From assembly GCA_934162125.1 (NCBI GenBank), contig CAKPHU010000001.1:232717-296716 (forward strand): a stretch of DNA of 64,000 bases, in the 5' to 3' direction. Origin of the DNA: an uncultured Bacilli bacterium. Its GTDB lineage: Bacteria; Bacillota_I; Bacilli_A; RF39; UBA660. Made by a program: the position numbers and the translations under genes. Each line of letters begins with the position of its first letter. Positions within the stretch are counted from its first letter, which is position 1. The notes under the pieces are model-generated. The model was not told where the DNA came from and did no database searches. It was given only the letters and a program-made list of their open reading frames with translations. Shown here piece by piece: positions 26,485 through 36,062 of this stretch.

Positions 26485-27354
26485 TTATTTTTCAAGGCCT
26501 TCAGTCAGAAGATCGGCAAGAGTTAAAAACGTATAACCTTTTTGTTTTAAATATTTAATAGTTGTATCTAGAGTTGCTAAAGTCTTTGATGTTGAGGGAA
26601 TAGAAATTATGGCAGAGTTAGTAAGACGTGTTTTTACTTCAGAATAAGTATTATCACTTACTTTAATAGTAGGAATAATTGTGTGTAGTTTAAGAGAGGC
26701 ACATAGTTCTATGACTTCTTTTTGGTCATAATTGGAATAGCAGTATTTGGCATTTTGCTTGGATAATGATGTTAAGTAATTTAGAGATGAAGTAAAATAA
26801 ATTTTTTCATAACCAGAGTTATAGCTTAGAAGTTCTAATTCATAGTTATGGAGATTTTTGACAAGGTCAGAATTTGATTCAATAAGAGCACCATCTAAGA
26901 AAAAAGTCGCTGCTACATCGTTAGCTTTTAATATTTGGACTAATTTATCAAGATTTTTATCTTCACTAACAGGAAATACTAGGGCTAGAGTTTTGTCAGT
27001 AGTATTACCACGAATAACGTATTTGTCATAGTAATCATTAAGAGATATTGTTGGCTCTATCTCTTTTAAGACAGTTAGGCTTTCATTATAAGTACCATAT
27101 TTTTTCATTTTAGTATAACTTTTTTCAAGATCCACTTCTTTGCCTTTTTTACCAGGGATGATTTTGTTGCCTATAATTTCAGCATTTTCTGATTCAACTT
27201 TGTAGGAAGAAGCATTCTTATGAATACTCTTCATAATGTCATCTTGTTCTCTAATGATATCAATGGATTTATTCGTATAATAAAGACTGAAGATTAAAAG
27301 AGCAATAATGCTTAGTGCATGAAAGACTTTTTTCTTTAATTTTTTATCTAACAT
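26485..27354 (-). CDS. Degenerate NodB-fold polysaccharide deacetylase homologue (YlxY-like)
   Basis: A 289-residue membrane-anchored protein (helix about 12-26). The C-terminal domain follows the NodB fold: KTLALVFPVSEDKN, LKANDVAATFFLDGALIES, then a late TFLTLADLL strand-helix. The catalytic motifs are lost: the TFDDG motif reads VFPVS and the HxxxH region reads LLSYNSGYE. It lies directly downstream of pnp, where Bacillus has ylxY, a deacetylase homologue, so orthology is likely. It is probably a non-catalytic binding or scaffold protein outside the membrane. Confidence 0.75.
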   Translation of the reverse strand: MLDKKLKKKVFHALSIIALLIFSLYYTNKSIDIIREQDDIMKSIHKNASSYKVESENAEIIGNKIIPGKKGKEVDLEKSYTKMKKYGTYNESLTVLKEIEPTISLNDYYDKYVIRGNTTDKTLALVFPVSEDKNLDKLVQILKANDVAATFFLDGALIESNSDLVKNLHNYELELLSYNSGYEKIYFTSSLNYLTSLSKQNAKYCYSNYDQKEVIELCASLKLHTIIPTIKVSDNTYSEVKTRLTNSAIISIPSTSKTLATLDTTIKYLKQKGYTFLTLADLLTEGLEK

Positions 27355-27378
27355 TTATTTCACCTACTAAAAGTATAT

Positions 27379-27406
27379 GAAAAAAAGAAGAAATTAATCT
27401 TCTTTT
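27379..27406 (-). terminator. Hairpin at the end of pnp
   Basis: Minus-strand stem AAAGAAGA/TCTTCTTT around TTAATT followed by a T run. It overlaps the pnp stop codon and separates pnp from the NodB-like gene. Confidence 0.7.
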
Positions 27407-29604
27407 TCTGTGGTTTCTATTTCTTCTTTTACTTCTTCTTTTTTAGTTGGTTTTTTCTTTTCTTTAGGTTTTGGTAGTGCATCTTTTCTAGAGAAGTTTT
27501 GACGTCCTTTTTTGTCTGTTCCTAGAGCTTTAACTATTATTTCATCTCCTAGTTTAACAACGTCTTCAACTTTTTCTACTCTTTCTGGAGCAAGTTGTGA
27601 GATATGAACTAAGCCTTCACAACCTGGCCATAATTGAACAAAGCATCCAAAGTCTTCTATTTTAACAACTTTTGCTTCATATATTTTACCAACTTCTACT
27701 TCACGAACTATTTCTTCGATCATAGCTTTTGTTTTATTAATAATATCTCTATTAGTATGGTAAATAATTACACGACCATCATCTTCTAAATCAACTTTAA
27801 CAGCATTGACATTTGTTACTTCAGTTACATTTGAAGCTTCACAGATAATCTTTGTAATTGTTTCACCACCACGACCAATAACGTCTTTAATCTTAGCTGG
27901 ATTAATAGTGAATGTTTCCATCTTTGGAGCGTATTGAGATACTTCTTTTCTTGGTTCTTTGATTTGTTTAGTAATAACTTTTAAGATTTCTAGACGAGCT
28001 TTTTTAGCTTGAGCTAAAGCTTTACCAAGAATTTCTTCAGTTATGCCTTTTATTTTGATATCCATTTGTAGAGCACAAATGCCATCTTTAGTTCCAGCTA
28101 CTTTAAAGTCCATATCTCCTAAGTGATCTTCCATACCAGCAATATCAGTTAGAATAGTATAATCATCTTCATGAGTAATTAATCCCATTGCAATACCAGC
28201 AACTGGAGCTTTGATTGGAACACCAGCAGCCATTAATGACATACAACCAGCACAGATACTTGCTTGTGATGATGAACCATTTGATTCAAGTATTTCTGAT
28301 ACAACACGAATAGTGTATGGGAATTCTTCTTCTGATGGAATTACCTGAGCTAGAGCTTTTTCACCTAAGGCACCATGACCAATTTCACGACGACCTGGAG
28401 CACCATAACGACCTGTCTCACCTACTGAGAATTGTGGGAAGTTATAATGTAACATGAAACGTTTTTGATCTTCTAGGCCAAGTCCATCAATTATTTGATG
28501 TTCTCCAAGAGCGCCTAATGTTGTGATTGATAAAGCTTGTGTTTCACCACGAGTAAATAGTGCTGAACCATGAGTTCTAGGTAATAAATCAATGTCAGTT
28601 GATAATGGCCTTATTTCATCCATTTTACGACCATCAGCACGTTTGTGTTCTTTAACAACGATACTTCTGAATTCGTTGTATTCAATATCAGAAATTACCA
28701 TATTAACTTTTGCTAGTAACTCTTTTAATTCTTGTTCTTTTAAAACTTCTTCATTCTCTTTAGTGAATAAATCGATAGTTTCTTCTTTGATAGCATCGAT
28801 AGCAGCATACTTTTCAAGTTTATCTTTAATACGTAATGCTTTATCCATCTTCTTTGCTACTAATGATGTTACTCTTTCTACTAATTCTTCTTCTGGAACT
28901 AATGTTTCGTATTCCATTTTTTCTTCGCCTATTTCAGCGATGATTTTTTCTTCAAAAGCAATTAGTTCTTTTACAGCTTCATGTCCAAACATTAAAGCTT
29001 TTAACATAACATCTTCGTCTACTTCTTTAGCTGAAGACTCAACCATATTGATAGCATCTTTTGTACCTGCTACTGTTAAGTCTAAATCTGATTTTTCAAG
29101 TTCAGCTGGTGTTGGGTTAATAATAAATTCACCGTCTACACGACCTACTTTAACTCCTGCGATTGGTCCATTAAATGGAATCTTTGAAATTGATACAGCA
29201 AGAGATGATGCTAACATTGCTGTTAGTTCTGGTGAACAATCTTGATCAACTGATAAAACGGTTGAAATTACTTGAACTTCATTTTTAAATCCTTCTGGGA
29301 ATAATGGTCTCATTGGACGGTCAATCATACGAGCTGCTAATGTTGCAGCTTCACTAGGACGACCTTCTCTTTTTATAAAACCACCTGGTATTTTACCAAC
29401 TGAGTAAAGTTTTTCTTGATAATTAACTGTTAATGGGAAAAAGTCAGATAATAAGTTTACAGTCTTACTTACTACTGCTGCTGTTAAAATAACAGTATCG
29501 TTATATCTTACTAAAACGGCACCATCAGCTTGTTTTGCAAGTTCTCCATGTTCTACGATAATCTTTCGACCATGGAAGTCTAATTCAAATGTTTTTTTCT
29601 TCAT
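27394..29604 (-). CDS. pnp: Polyribonucleotide nucleotidyltransferase (PNPase)
   Basis: A 736-residue phosphorolytic 3'-5' exoribonuclease of the RNA degradosome. Domains in order: first RNase PH-like (1-~215), helical linker, second RNase PH-like (~310-545, with the catalytic-region GALGEKALAQVIPSEEEFPY), KH (IKDVIGRGGETITKI, ~560-615) and S1 (GKIYEAKVVKIEDFGCFVQL, ~625-695), then a Lys/Glu tail. It follows rpsO, as in Bacillus, across a hairpin at 29625-29650. Confidence 0.97.
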   Translation of the reverse strand: MKKKTFELDFHGRKIIVEHGELAKQADGAVLVRYNDTVILTAAVVSKTVNLLSDFFPLTVNYQEKLYSVGKIPGGFIKREGRPSEAATLAARMIDRPMRPLFPEGFKNEVQVISTVLSVDQDCSPELTAMLASSLAVSISKIPFNGPIAGVKVGRVDGEFIINPTPAELEKSDLDLTVAGTKDAINMVESSAKEVDEDVMLKALMFGHEAVKELIAFEEKIIAEIGEEKMEYETLVPEEELVERVTSLVAKKMDKALRIKDKLEKYAAIDAIKEETIDLFTKENEEVLKEQELKELLAKVNMVISDIEYNEFRSIVVKEHKRADGRKMDEIRPLSTDIDLLPRTHGSALFTRGETQALSITTLGALGEHQIIDGLGLEDQKRFMLHYNFPQFSVGETGRYGAPGRREIGHGALGEKALAQVIPSEEEFPYTIRVVSEILESNGSSSQASICAGCMSLMAAGVPIKAPVAGIAMGLITHEDDYTILTDIAGMEDHLGDMDFKVAGTKDGICALQMDIKIKGITEEILGKALAQAKKARLEILKVITKQIKEPRKEVSQYAPKMETFTINPAKIKDVIGRGGETITKIICEASNVTEVTNVNAVKVDLEDDGRVIIYHTNRDIINKTKAMIEEIVREVEVGKIYEAKVVKIEDFGCFVQLWPGCEGLVHISQLAPERVEKVEDVVKLGDEIIVKALGTDKKGRQNFSRKDALPKPKEKKKPTKKEEVKEEIETTEKED

Positions 29605-29624
29605 ATTTTCCTACCTCTTTACCT

Positions 29625-29650
29625 AAAAAAAGACACTAAAAATAAGTGTC
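29625..29650 (-). terminator. Terminator/attenuator between rpsO and pnp
   Basis: Minus-strand stem GACACT/AGTGTC with a seven-base loop and a T run. It would limit read-through from rpsO into pnp. Confidence 0.75.
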
Positions 29651-29919
29651 TACTTTCTTAATCCTAATTTTTTAATTACTTCACGGTAACTTTGAATATC
29701 TTTCTTAGCTAAGTATTGTAACATATTTCTACGTTGTCCTACTTTCTTTAAAAGACCTCTACGTGAATGATAGTCATGAGTGTGTACTTTTAAGTGGTCT
29801 GTTAAATCGTTAATTTCTTTAGTTAGAATTGCGATTTGTACTTCTGCAGAACCAGTATCTTTCTCATTCTTAGCAAAATCTTTAATGATCTTTGCTTTTT
29901 CATCTTTTGTTAATGCCAT
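29650..29919 (-). CDS. rpsO: Ribosomal protein S15 (uS15)
   Basis: The 89-residue small-subunit protein with the family pattern GSAEVQIAILTKEINDLTDH, HTHDYHSRRGLLKKVGQRR and YLAKKD. The start is MALTKDEK at 29919, three codons inside a longer frame, giving the exact usual length; GGAAGTG lies upstream. A structured leader and strong promoter precede it. Confidence 0.97.
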   Translation of the reverse strand: MALTKDEKAKIIKDFAKNEKDTGSAEVQIAILTKEINDLTDHLKVHTHDYHSRRGLLKKVGQRRNMLQYLAKKDIQSYREVIKKLGLRK

Positions 29920-29947
29920 TATTAACACTTCCTTTCCTCTAAATTCA

Positions 29948-29993
29948 CTGAAACTAAGTATAGAGTCGGAAATTCTCTAAACTGAGATGTCAG
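29948..29993 (-). promoter_or_regulatory. Hairpin in the rpsO leader
   Basis: A nine-base stem with one mismatch (29957-29965 with 29975-29983) sits inside a CTGA/TCAG closing helix, between the promoter and the rpsO start. S15 often represses its own mRNA through a leader structure; this may be such an element, but the known S15-binding motif was not identified. Confidence 0.4.
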
Positions 29994-30004
29994 TAAGTAA
30001 TTGT

Positions 30005-30033
30005 ATTATACTATTAACTAAGTTTTTTGACAA
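30005..30033 (-). promoter_or_regulatory. Promoter of rpsO-pnp
   Basis: TTGTCA (30033-30028), 17-base spacer, TATAAT (30010-30005) on the minus strand. Confidence 0.85.
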
Positions 30034-30205
30034 GCTTATTTTGCTTTTTTTTCTTTAGTTAACTATGCTTTTGACAATATTTTAGTACTACTTTTTTAAA
30101 TTTGGAAGCAAGATAAGGAATTTTTACTTGACAGGAATACATAATATTAAATGATTACTTGTTTTATTAGTTGTAAAAATATGTTATTTTAATAATGGTG
30201 ATTAT

Positions 30206-30886
30206 ATGTTACAAAAAGATTTTTTAAAGCAACTGGGAAAAGGAATACTTATGTTTTTGATATTCTATTATAGTGCTTATTTTCAGTATATACCTATTAT
30301 ATTGTTTAGGATTACAAAGATTACACCACAACTGAATGTAGTTCTTAGTGCATTTTCAAGTATTATGGTAATGACTATTTTATTTATAGTATATCGTGAT
30401 GAATTAAGAAAAGAATGGAATGTTTTTAAAAAGAATTTTAGTAAGAATATGGATACTGGTTTTAGATATTGGATTATTGGAGTTGTGGCAATGTTTATTT
30501 TGAATATGTTGCTTAATACATTTCTTAATTCTGGTCAAGCTAGTAATGAGCAAACAGTACAAAGTATGATTAGTGCCCTACCTTTTATAATGTTGTTTGA
30601 TGCTGGTATTGTGGCTCCATTTAATGAGGAAATAATTTTTAGAAAGTGTTATAAGAAGGTATTTAAAAATAAATGGGTATTTGCAATAGCATCAGGATTT
30701 GTATTTGGACTATTACATGTACTTGGAGCTAAGTCGATAGTTCAATTTCTATTTATTTTACCTTATGGATTTTTAGGTACGATGTTTGCTTTGATGTATT
30801 ATGATACTGATACTGTTTTTACTTCAATGACAATACATGCATTGCATAATACAATTTTGATACTTTTTTCAATTACTGGAATTTAG
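30206..30886 (+). CDS. CPBP-family intramembrane metalloprotease
   Basis: A 226-residue membrane protein with about six helices. The Abi/CPBP motifs are present: EEIIFRKCYKK (EExxxR, near 140), FGLLHVLGA (FxxxH, near 170) and HALHNT (HxxxN, near 211). Family members are Rce1-like proteases or bacteriocin self-immunity proteins; no bacteriocin gene is adjacent. GGTGATT precedes the ATG. It is monocistronic and ends at a bidirectional terminator. Confidence 0.85.
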   Translation: MLQKDFLKQLGKGILMFLIFYYSAYFQYIPIILFRITKITPQLNVVLSAFSSIMVMTILFIVYRDELRKEWNVFKKNFSKNMDTGFRYWIIGVVAMFILNMLLNTFLNSGQASNEQTVQSMISALPFIMLFDAGIVAPFNEEIIFRKCYKKVFKNKWVFAIASGFVFGLLHVLGAKSIVQFLFILPYGFLGTMFALMYYDTDTVFTSMTIHALHNTILILFSITGI

Positions 30887-30891
30887 AAAAG

Positions 30892-30917
30892 AAAAAAACT
30901 GCTAAGGCAGTTTTTTT
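30892..30917. terminator. Bidirectional terminator
   Basis: AAAAAACTGC/GCAGTTTTTT stem with a TAAG loop serves both the CPBP gene and the convergent pilin-like gene. Confidence 0.85.
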
Positions 30918-30920
30918 ATG

Positions 30921-32945
30921 CTACATTGTCCAAGCTCCTTGACAAGTGTTGATGGTATATGCACAGTTGTTCCAATAAGATCCATATCCTGTACAAGTTG
31001 AACAACTAGTTTGATTAAAGCACATTGTTAATCCACCACCAGTTTCTTCAAAACCATAATCTTCACAAACTACATGAGTAGAACAATTACATTGATATGT
31101 ATAGCTGTATCCAACATAGCCTCCCATACATTGATAAGGATTACCAGTATAACAGCTATCCCAATAGAAATATTTGCTACCTGTATTTGTTAGACCAGCG
31201 TAATTTTCACAAGTATAAGAGTGCGTTATATTTTGACTTAGACTCCATGATGTACCACTATTTAGGACACCAGATATATTATCGCTACATCTAACAGAAG
31301 CAGTCGAACCAGAGACTCCGAAGGTTACGCTTGGAGGTGTGGCATCAACTTTAAAACTTTCTGTATTTGTTTTAGCAGTATTTCCAGCTTCATCTTTTAC
31401 ATAACCATACCAAATTATGCCTTTAGTATCTTTTTGAACATCACTTGATACTCCATTATAAGTTGGATTTGTTGAAGTAGTTAGGCCATATGTTATTGGA
31501 CTAGCTACGGCAGTTGATTTTGCTCCAACTGGATCTGTTGTGCTAATATTTATTCCTACATTAGTATTATACCAGTTGTTTTTACCATTTGGTGTTGCAA
31601 CTGTTTTGCTTATAGTAATTGTAGGTGCAGTCTTATCAATTTTAATTGTTGTTTGAGATGCAGATGAACAATTACCAGCAACGTCACAAGCTCTTATTTC
31701 TAGAATTTCAGAACGTTCTTCGCTTTGTTTTAGGGTTACTTTGTCTTTATTCTTTTCACCAAAATCTTTCCAATTACGTTCATCAGAATCCTTTGAATTA
31801 GGATAACGATATTGGAATTTTTCTACTCCACTCGTCTTATCGCTTGATTCTGCTGTAATAGTATAATCTTTATTAGTCCATTTGTTATTATATGAATTAG
31901 TAATTTTTGGCGTTGTTGGTGGTGTCATATCTATTTTTACATTTACTTCACAAGCTGTTTCTTTACCAGATTTATCTTTGATGAAGATTGTTCCTTTGTA
32001 TAATTCATCTCTAAATATCTGAGAATATATTTCCTTTTCACAACCCGAACCATTTTTATCAATACATTTAACTTGAACTTCACGGAACTTTTCAGCGGTT
32101 GGATTAGTTATCCAAGCTGGATCTTTTTCACTTATTACATCACATTCAGGTCCATCTTTGAGAGTTAGTTTAATAAATTTACTTTGTGTAGATATATTTC
32201 CATATTCATCTACTGAGGAAACAACTATTTTAATTTTGTTTGAAAGATATTCTTTAATATTTATACTTTCAACTACTTTAGATTGTTGGTGGGCTTCAAT
32301 GCTTCCACTATTTTTTAATTCATTTTGACATACTTCTTTATTAGAAGCATTTGTTGTACAACGATATATCACATAATTATAACTTAAAATATTTTTGCCT
32401 TTTTCATTACCATTTTTATTTTTTTCTATAACTAATTCAATTGTAGGCGTATTATAACTACTTATTTCAATAGTATCACCTTTGATTGTAGATGTAGAGT
32501 TTTTGTCTTTATAGTTAATAGAAATAACAGGTCCAGCATTATTAATATTTTCTTTAGTGTCATCATGTCCTGGACATACTAAATAACTAGTATAGTTATA
32601 ACCATCTTTAGAATATTTAAATACTTTTACATAGCTTTTATTGACATCACAAGCTTTTCCTTGGCGATTTTTAATTTCATCAACATACTTTTTATCTTGC
32701 AGTGTTTTTAATGTTATATCAGTTGATCCACCTATTGTTTTAGGTAAGCTATTTCTATTGTCTTGCGTATAGCTTTGAGCAGCCATTTTTAAGGTATTTC
32801 TTTGAGTATCATAATGTTTTTTCTCAGCACTCTTAATTATACCGTTTACTCCAACGATTGCGATGGCTGATAAAAGTCCTAGAATTACGACAACAGCAAG
32901 TAATTCTACTAGAGAAAAACCTTTTTCATTTTTCTTGTTTTTCAT
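30921..32945 (-). CDS. Giant pilin-like protein A (prepilin N-terminus, Ig-like repeats, Cys-rich tail)
   Basis: A 674-residue protein with a class III prepilin signal: basic leader ending in Gly, then FSLVELLAVVVILGLL, including the Glu at +5. Pilin family members are normally 100-200 residues. The rest contains beta-sandwich-like blocks (SGVEKFQYRYPNSKD, ACDVAGNCSSASQTT, DKTAPTITIS) like bacterial Ig-type surface domains, and a C-terminal tail dense in Cys, Tyr and Gly (YTYQCNCSTHVVC). It is a close paralogue of 33055-35046. No prepilin peptidase or pilus ATPase is in the window. Likely a surface adhesin or pilus tip subunit. Confidence 0.8.
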   Translation of the reverse strand: MKNKKNEKGFSLVELLAVVVILGLLSAIAIVGVNGIIKSAEKKHYDTQRNTLKMAAQSYTQDNRNSLPKTIGGSTDITLKTLQDKKYVDEIKNRQGKACDVNKSYVKVFKYSKDGYNYTSYLVCPGHDDTKENINNAGPVISINYKDKNSTSTIKGDTIEISSYNTPTIELVIEKNKNGNEKGKNILSYNYVIYRCTTNASNKEVCQNELKNSGSIEAHQQSKVVESINIKEYLSNKIKIVVSSVDEYGNISTQSKFIKLTLKDGPECDVISEKDPAWITNPTAEKFREVQVKCIDKNGSGCEKEIYSQIFRDELYKGTIFIKDKSGKETACEVNVKIDMTPPTTPKITNSYNNKWTNKDYTITAESSDKTSGVEKFQYRYPNSKDSDERNWKDFGEKNKDKVTLKQSEERSEILEIRACDVAGNCSSASQTTIKIDKTAPTITISKTVATPNGKNNWYNTNVGINISTTDPVGAKSTAVASPITYGLTTSTNPTYNGVSSDVQKDTKGIIWYGYVKDEAGNTAKTNTESFKVDATPPSVTFGVSGSTASVRCSDNISGVLNSGTSWSLSQNITHSYTCENYAGLTNTGSKYFYWDSCYTGNPYQCMGGYVGYSYTYQCNCSTHVVCEDYGFEETGGGLTMCFNQTSCSTCTGYGSYWNNCAYTINTCQGAWTM

Positions 32946-33003
32946 ATTTTTATCTCCAAATCCTATTCTATTAATATAATTTTAGCACATTTTTTAATAT
33001 AAG

Positions 33004-33046
33004 AAAACAAAAAACAAAGAAACTGTTTATTAAACAATTTCTTTAT
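33004..33046 (-). terminator. Terminator between the pilin-like genes
   Basis: Minus-strand stem AAAGAAATTGTTTA with TAAACAGTTTCTTT (one mismatch), followed by GTTTTTTG. It separates the two paralogues into distinct transcripts or attenuates the second. Confidence 0.65.
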
Positions 33047-33054
33047 TTTATATT

Positions 33055-35046
33055 TTATGATACTACGTATCCTGCTTGACAAGTATTTCTTGTATAGGCA
33101 CAGTTATTCCAGCTAGTTGAAGTTCCATAACATGTACTACAGAATGTCCAGCATTCTACACTTTTTGGTAAGTAGTCACATGTTGTTTTACAATTACATG
33201 AATATGAGTATGAATATGACTGCCAATCACCAAAACATTGGTTAGGACTTCCTGCTGCACAAGTACTATATGTATATTTTCCGGATTTTGTTGTTGTTAA
33301 ACCAGCTTTATTTTCACAAGTATAAGAATGAGTTATGTTACTTGATAATTTCCAGCTAGTTCCTGTATTGACAAGTCCTGAATCATCATCTGTACATGTT
33401 GCTACAGCAGTATATAATTCTTTTACAGTAAATACTAAAGTCGGTGCTGAAGTATCTACTTTTATATTACCACTATTACATGTATTTGTATTTCCAGCTT
33501 CATCTTTTACAAATCCATAATATGTTACACTCTTTGTATCTCCCTGATTGTATTTATTTTTAGAATTATAAGTTACTTTATTAGTTGTTGAAAATCCATA
33601 AGATACTTTTGATGCTACGGCAGTTACTTTATCAGTAGTTGGATTTTCTGTAACTAAATTAACATCGATTTTAGAAGTGTACCATCCATTTGTACCATTT
33701 GGATTGGCAATGCTATTTGTAACTTTACAAGTTGGAGCTGTCTTATCAAGTTTAACTGTGGTTTTTGCTGAGGCTGAACAGTTTCCTGCCGCATCACAAG
33801 CTCTAATCTCTAATATTCCTGAACGTTCTTTTGTTTGTGGAATTTGAACTTTTTCTTTATTCTTTTCACTAAAGTCTGTCCACTTCTGTTCTTCTGGATC
33901 TTTTGAGTTTGGATAACGATATTGGAATTTTTCTATTCCACTTGTTTTATCAGTTGCTTCAGCAGTTACGTTATAGTTTTTATTAGTCCACTTATTATTA
34001 TTTGAATTAGTTATTTTTGGAGTTGATGGTGCGATAGTATCTATCTTAACATCAACTTCACAAAGTGTTTGTTTTCCTGATTTATCTTTAATTGTGATAG
34101 TTCCTTTATATGTTTCATCTCTAAATATTTGAGAATATATTTCTTTTTCACAACCAGAACCATTTGTATCGATACATTTAACTTTTACTTCACGGAATTT
34201 CTCGACACTTGAATCATTTATCCATGGAATATTACTATCACTTACTAGTTCACATTTTGGTCCATCTTTAAAACTTAGTTTAAGATATTTATTAACTGTG
34301 CTAACATTTCCATATTCATCCACAGAAGAAACCACTATTTTAATTTTATTAGAAAGATATTCTTTAACGCTGATTTCTTCAGTTACTTTAGCCTGTTGGT
34401 GAGCCTCAACACTACCACTATTTTTCAATTCGGTATTACATACTTCTTTTTTTGATGCATTTGTTATACAACGATATATTACATAGTTGTAGCTTAAGAT
34501 ATTTTTATTTTCACCATCATTTTTTCTTTCAATATTTATGGTTACTTTAGGTGATTTATAACTAGCAATTTCAACGGTGTCATTTTTCTCAGTATATGTT
34601 CCGCTATCTTTATATTCTACCTTAATGGTTGGCCCAGCATTTTCTGTGTTATCTGTTTCATTTTCATATCCTGGGCAAACTAAATAACTAGTATAATTAT
34701 ATCCATCTTTTGAATATTTAAAAATTTTAACATAGCTTTTTGTAGCATCGCAAGTTGCACCCTGACGATTTTTAATTTCATCAATATATTTTTTATCTTG
34801 CAAAGTTTTTAGGGTTATTTCTGTTGAACTACCTATTGTTTTAGGCAAACTATTTCGATTGTCTTGGACATAACTTTGAGCAGCCATCTTTAAAGTGTTT
34901 TTTTGAGTTTCATAGTGTTGTTTTTCAGCATTTTTAATAATTGCATTAACTCCAATGATTGCAATAGTAGATAGTAGACCTAATATTACAACGCCGGCAA
35001 GTAATTCTACTAATGAAAAACCTTTTTCTTTATCTTCTCTTTTCAT
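33055..35046 (-). CDS. Giant pilin-like protein B
   Basis: A 663-residue paralogue of the protein at 30921-32945. It has the same prepilin signal (GFSLVELLAGVVILGLL), the same order of blocks and a similar Cys-rich tail (YSYSCNCKTTC). The N-terminal ~300 residues are highly alike (KNTLKMAAQSYVQDNRNSLP), while the middle and tail diverge more. The cysteine spacing suggests disulphide-stabilised extracellular modules. It lies 27 bases downstream of the VUT-like membrane gene. AAGGAG lies upstream of the ATG. Confidence 0.8.
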   Translation of the reverse strand: MKREDKEKGFSLVELLAGVVILGLLSTIAIIGVNAIIKNAEKQHYETQKNTLKMAAQSYVQDNRNSLPKTIGSSTEITLKTLQDKKYIDEIKNRQGATCDATKSYVKIFKYSKDGYNYTSYLVCPGYENETDNTENAGPTIKVEYKDSGTYTEKNDTVEIASYKSPKVTINIERKNDGENKNILSYNYVIYRCITNASKKEVCNTELKNSGSVEAHQQAKVTEEISVKEYLSNKIKIVVSSVDEYGNVSTVNKYLKLSFKDGPKCELVSDSNIPWINDSSVEKFREVKVKCIDTNGSGCEKEIYSQIFRDETYKGTITIKDKSGKQTLCEVDVKIDTIAPSTPKITNSNNNKWTNKNYNVTAEATDKTSGIEKFQYRYPNSKDPEEQKWTDFSEKNKEKVQIPQTKERSGILEIRACDAAGNCSASAKTTVKLDKTAPTCKVTNSIANPNGTNGWYTSKIDVNLVTENPTTDKVTAVASKVSYGFSTTNKVTYNSKNKYNQGDTKSVTYYGFVKDEAGNTNTCNSGNIKVDTSAPTLVFTVKELYTAVATCTDDDSGLVNTGTSWKLSSNITHSYTCENKAGLTTTKSGKYTYSTCAAGSPNQCFGDWQSYSYSYSCNCKTTCDYLPKSVECWTFCSTCYGTSTSWNNCAYTRNTCQAGYVVS

Positions 35047-35073
35047 GTGTTTACTCCTTATTACTTTTTTTCT

Positions 35074-35637
35074 TTACTCTCGTCCTAATTTTATTTTTTT
35101 ATCGATTATTGTTAAAATTAAACAAATTACACTTTGAATAGCAAGAATTACAAAATATGATTTCCAATACTCTGTTGTGACAAACATATTTAGGTATATC
35201 AAAGTGTAGAACATATAAAATACTATTAGGGCAAATATGTAATTTAATAAAATTAAGAAAAATGGCATTTCTGTATTTTTTAGTAAGAAGTTGTAGATTG
35301 TTAAATTTACTAATTGACTTGTTACATAAGCACAGATCTCACCACTTATACCACTTAATAATGATATTTTTCCTAGAGCAAAATTCATCAACAGAACAAA
35401 TAAAACCATACCTACACCAGAGATGGATATTGCTACTAAAGTTTTAGTATATCCATACTTTTTAGTTATGTAGTTTGCGTTCAAGTAAATTAATGGTAAT
35501 AATAAAGTTGTATAACTTATATTCCTTGATAAGACTGTAAATTTATATGTTTTTATTGATAGTGCTAAAATAGCTAAAGTTGTAAGTAGTAAAATATACA
35601 TCCAACTATCATCGTAGATTTCTTTTTTTCTATTCAT
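35074..35637 (-). CDS. VUT/YhhQ-like membrane protein
   Basis: A 187-residue protein with about six transmembrane helices. NANYITKKYGYTKTLVAI and ISGEICAYVTSQLVNLTIYN resemble the VUT (DUF165, YhhQ) family, which imports queuosine precursors. No queuosine genes or PreQ1 leader are seen nearby, so the substrate is not supported by context. GAGGAGGAT precedes the ATG. Family call moderate. Confidence 0.5.
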   Translation of the reverse strand: MNRKKEIYDDSWMYILLLTTLAILALSIKTYKFTVLSRNISYTTLLLPLIYLNANYITKKYGYTKTLVAISISGVGMVLFVLLMNFALGKISLLSGISGEICAYVTSQLVNLTIYNFLLKNTEMPFFLILLNYIFALIVFYMFYTLIYLNMFVTTEYWKSYFVILAIQSVICLILTIIDKKIKLGRE

Positions 35638-35685
35638 ATAATCCTCCTCTATTATTTTGATTATATCATATATTTATCTTTTTTA

Positions 35686-35717
35686 TAAAAAAAAGAAAAC
35701 AATTTAACTGTTTTCTT
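35686..35717 (-). terminator. Terminator of the rimP-rbfA operon
   Basis: Minus-strand stem AGAAAACA/TGTTTTCT overlapping the rbfA stop, followed by eight T. Confidence 0.8.
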
Positions 35718-36054
35718 CCTTATTAATATTTTCAATAATCTTATCAATATGATTACCATATTCGATAGAAGTATCATAAATGAACTTCAATTCTGGAGTA
35801 TGTCTTACTTCTACTCTTTCAGATAACTTTCCTCTAATGAAAGAGGCTGCACCATTTAGAGCTTCTGTTGTAGTTTCTTTTTTAGTTTGATCTAGAACAG
35901 TAAAATATACTTTAGCATAACTTAAATCGCTGGTTGTATCAACTCCTGTTATAGTCACAAACTTAATATCTTCATCTTTTATTTCAGTCATTAGAATCAT
36001 ACTTATCTCTTCTTGAAAAGCATGATTTAATCTTTCTATTTTAATACTAGGCAT
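35704..36054 (-). CDS. rbfA: Ribosome-binding factor A
   Basis: A 116-residue KH-type protein needed for 16S 5'-end maturation and cold growth. The family pattern is clear: IERLNHAFQEEISMIL, VTITGVDTTSDLSYAKVYFT and LKFIYDTSIEYGNHIDKII. Last gene of the operon, 8 bases after infB. Confidence 0.93.
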   Translation of the reverse strand: MPSIKIERLNHAFQEEISMILMTEIKDEDIKFVTITGVDTTSDLSYAKVYFTVLDQTKKETTTEALNGAASFIRGKLSERVEVRHTPELKFIYDTSIEYGNHIDKIIENINKEENS

Positions 36055-36062
36055 ATTGACAC

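Noticed and set aside
28592..29245. Long plus-strand frame of 217 codons inside pnp
   Set aside because: Ser/Thr/Ala-biased antisense shadow of pnp, whose domains are all intact.
30071..30140. Two TTGACA elements upstream of the CPBP gene
   Set aside because: Neither has a convincing -10 at 16-18 bases, so no promoter is called.
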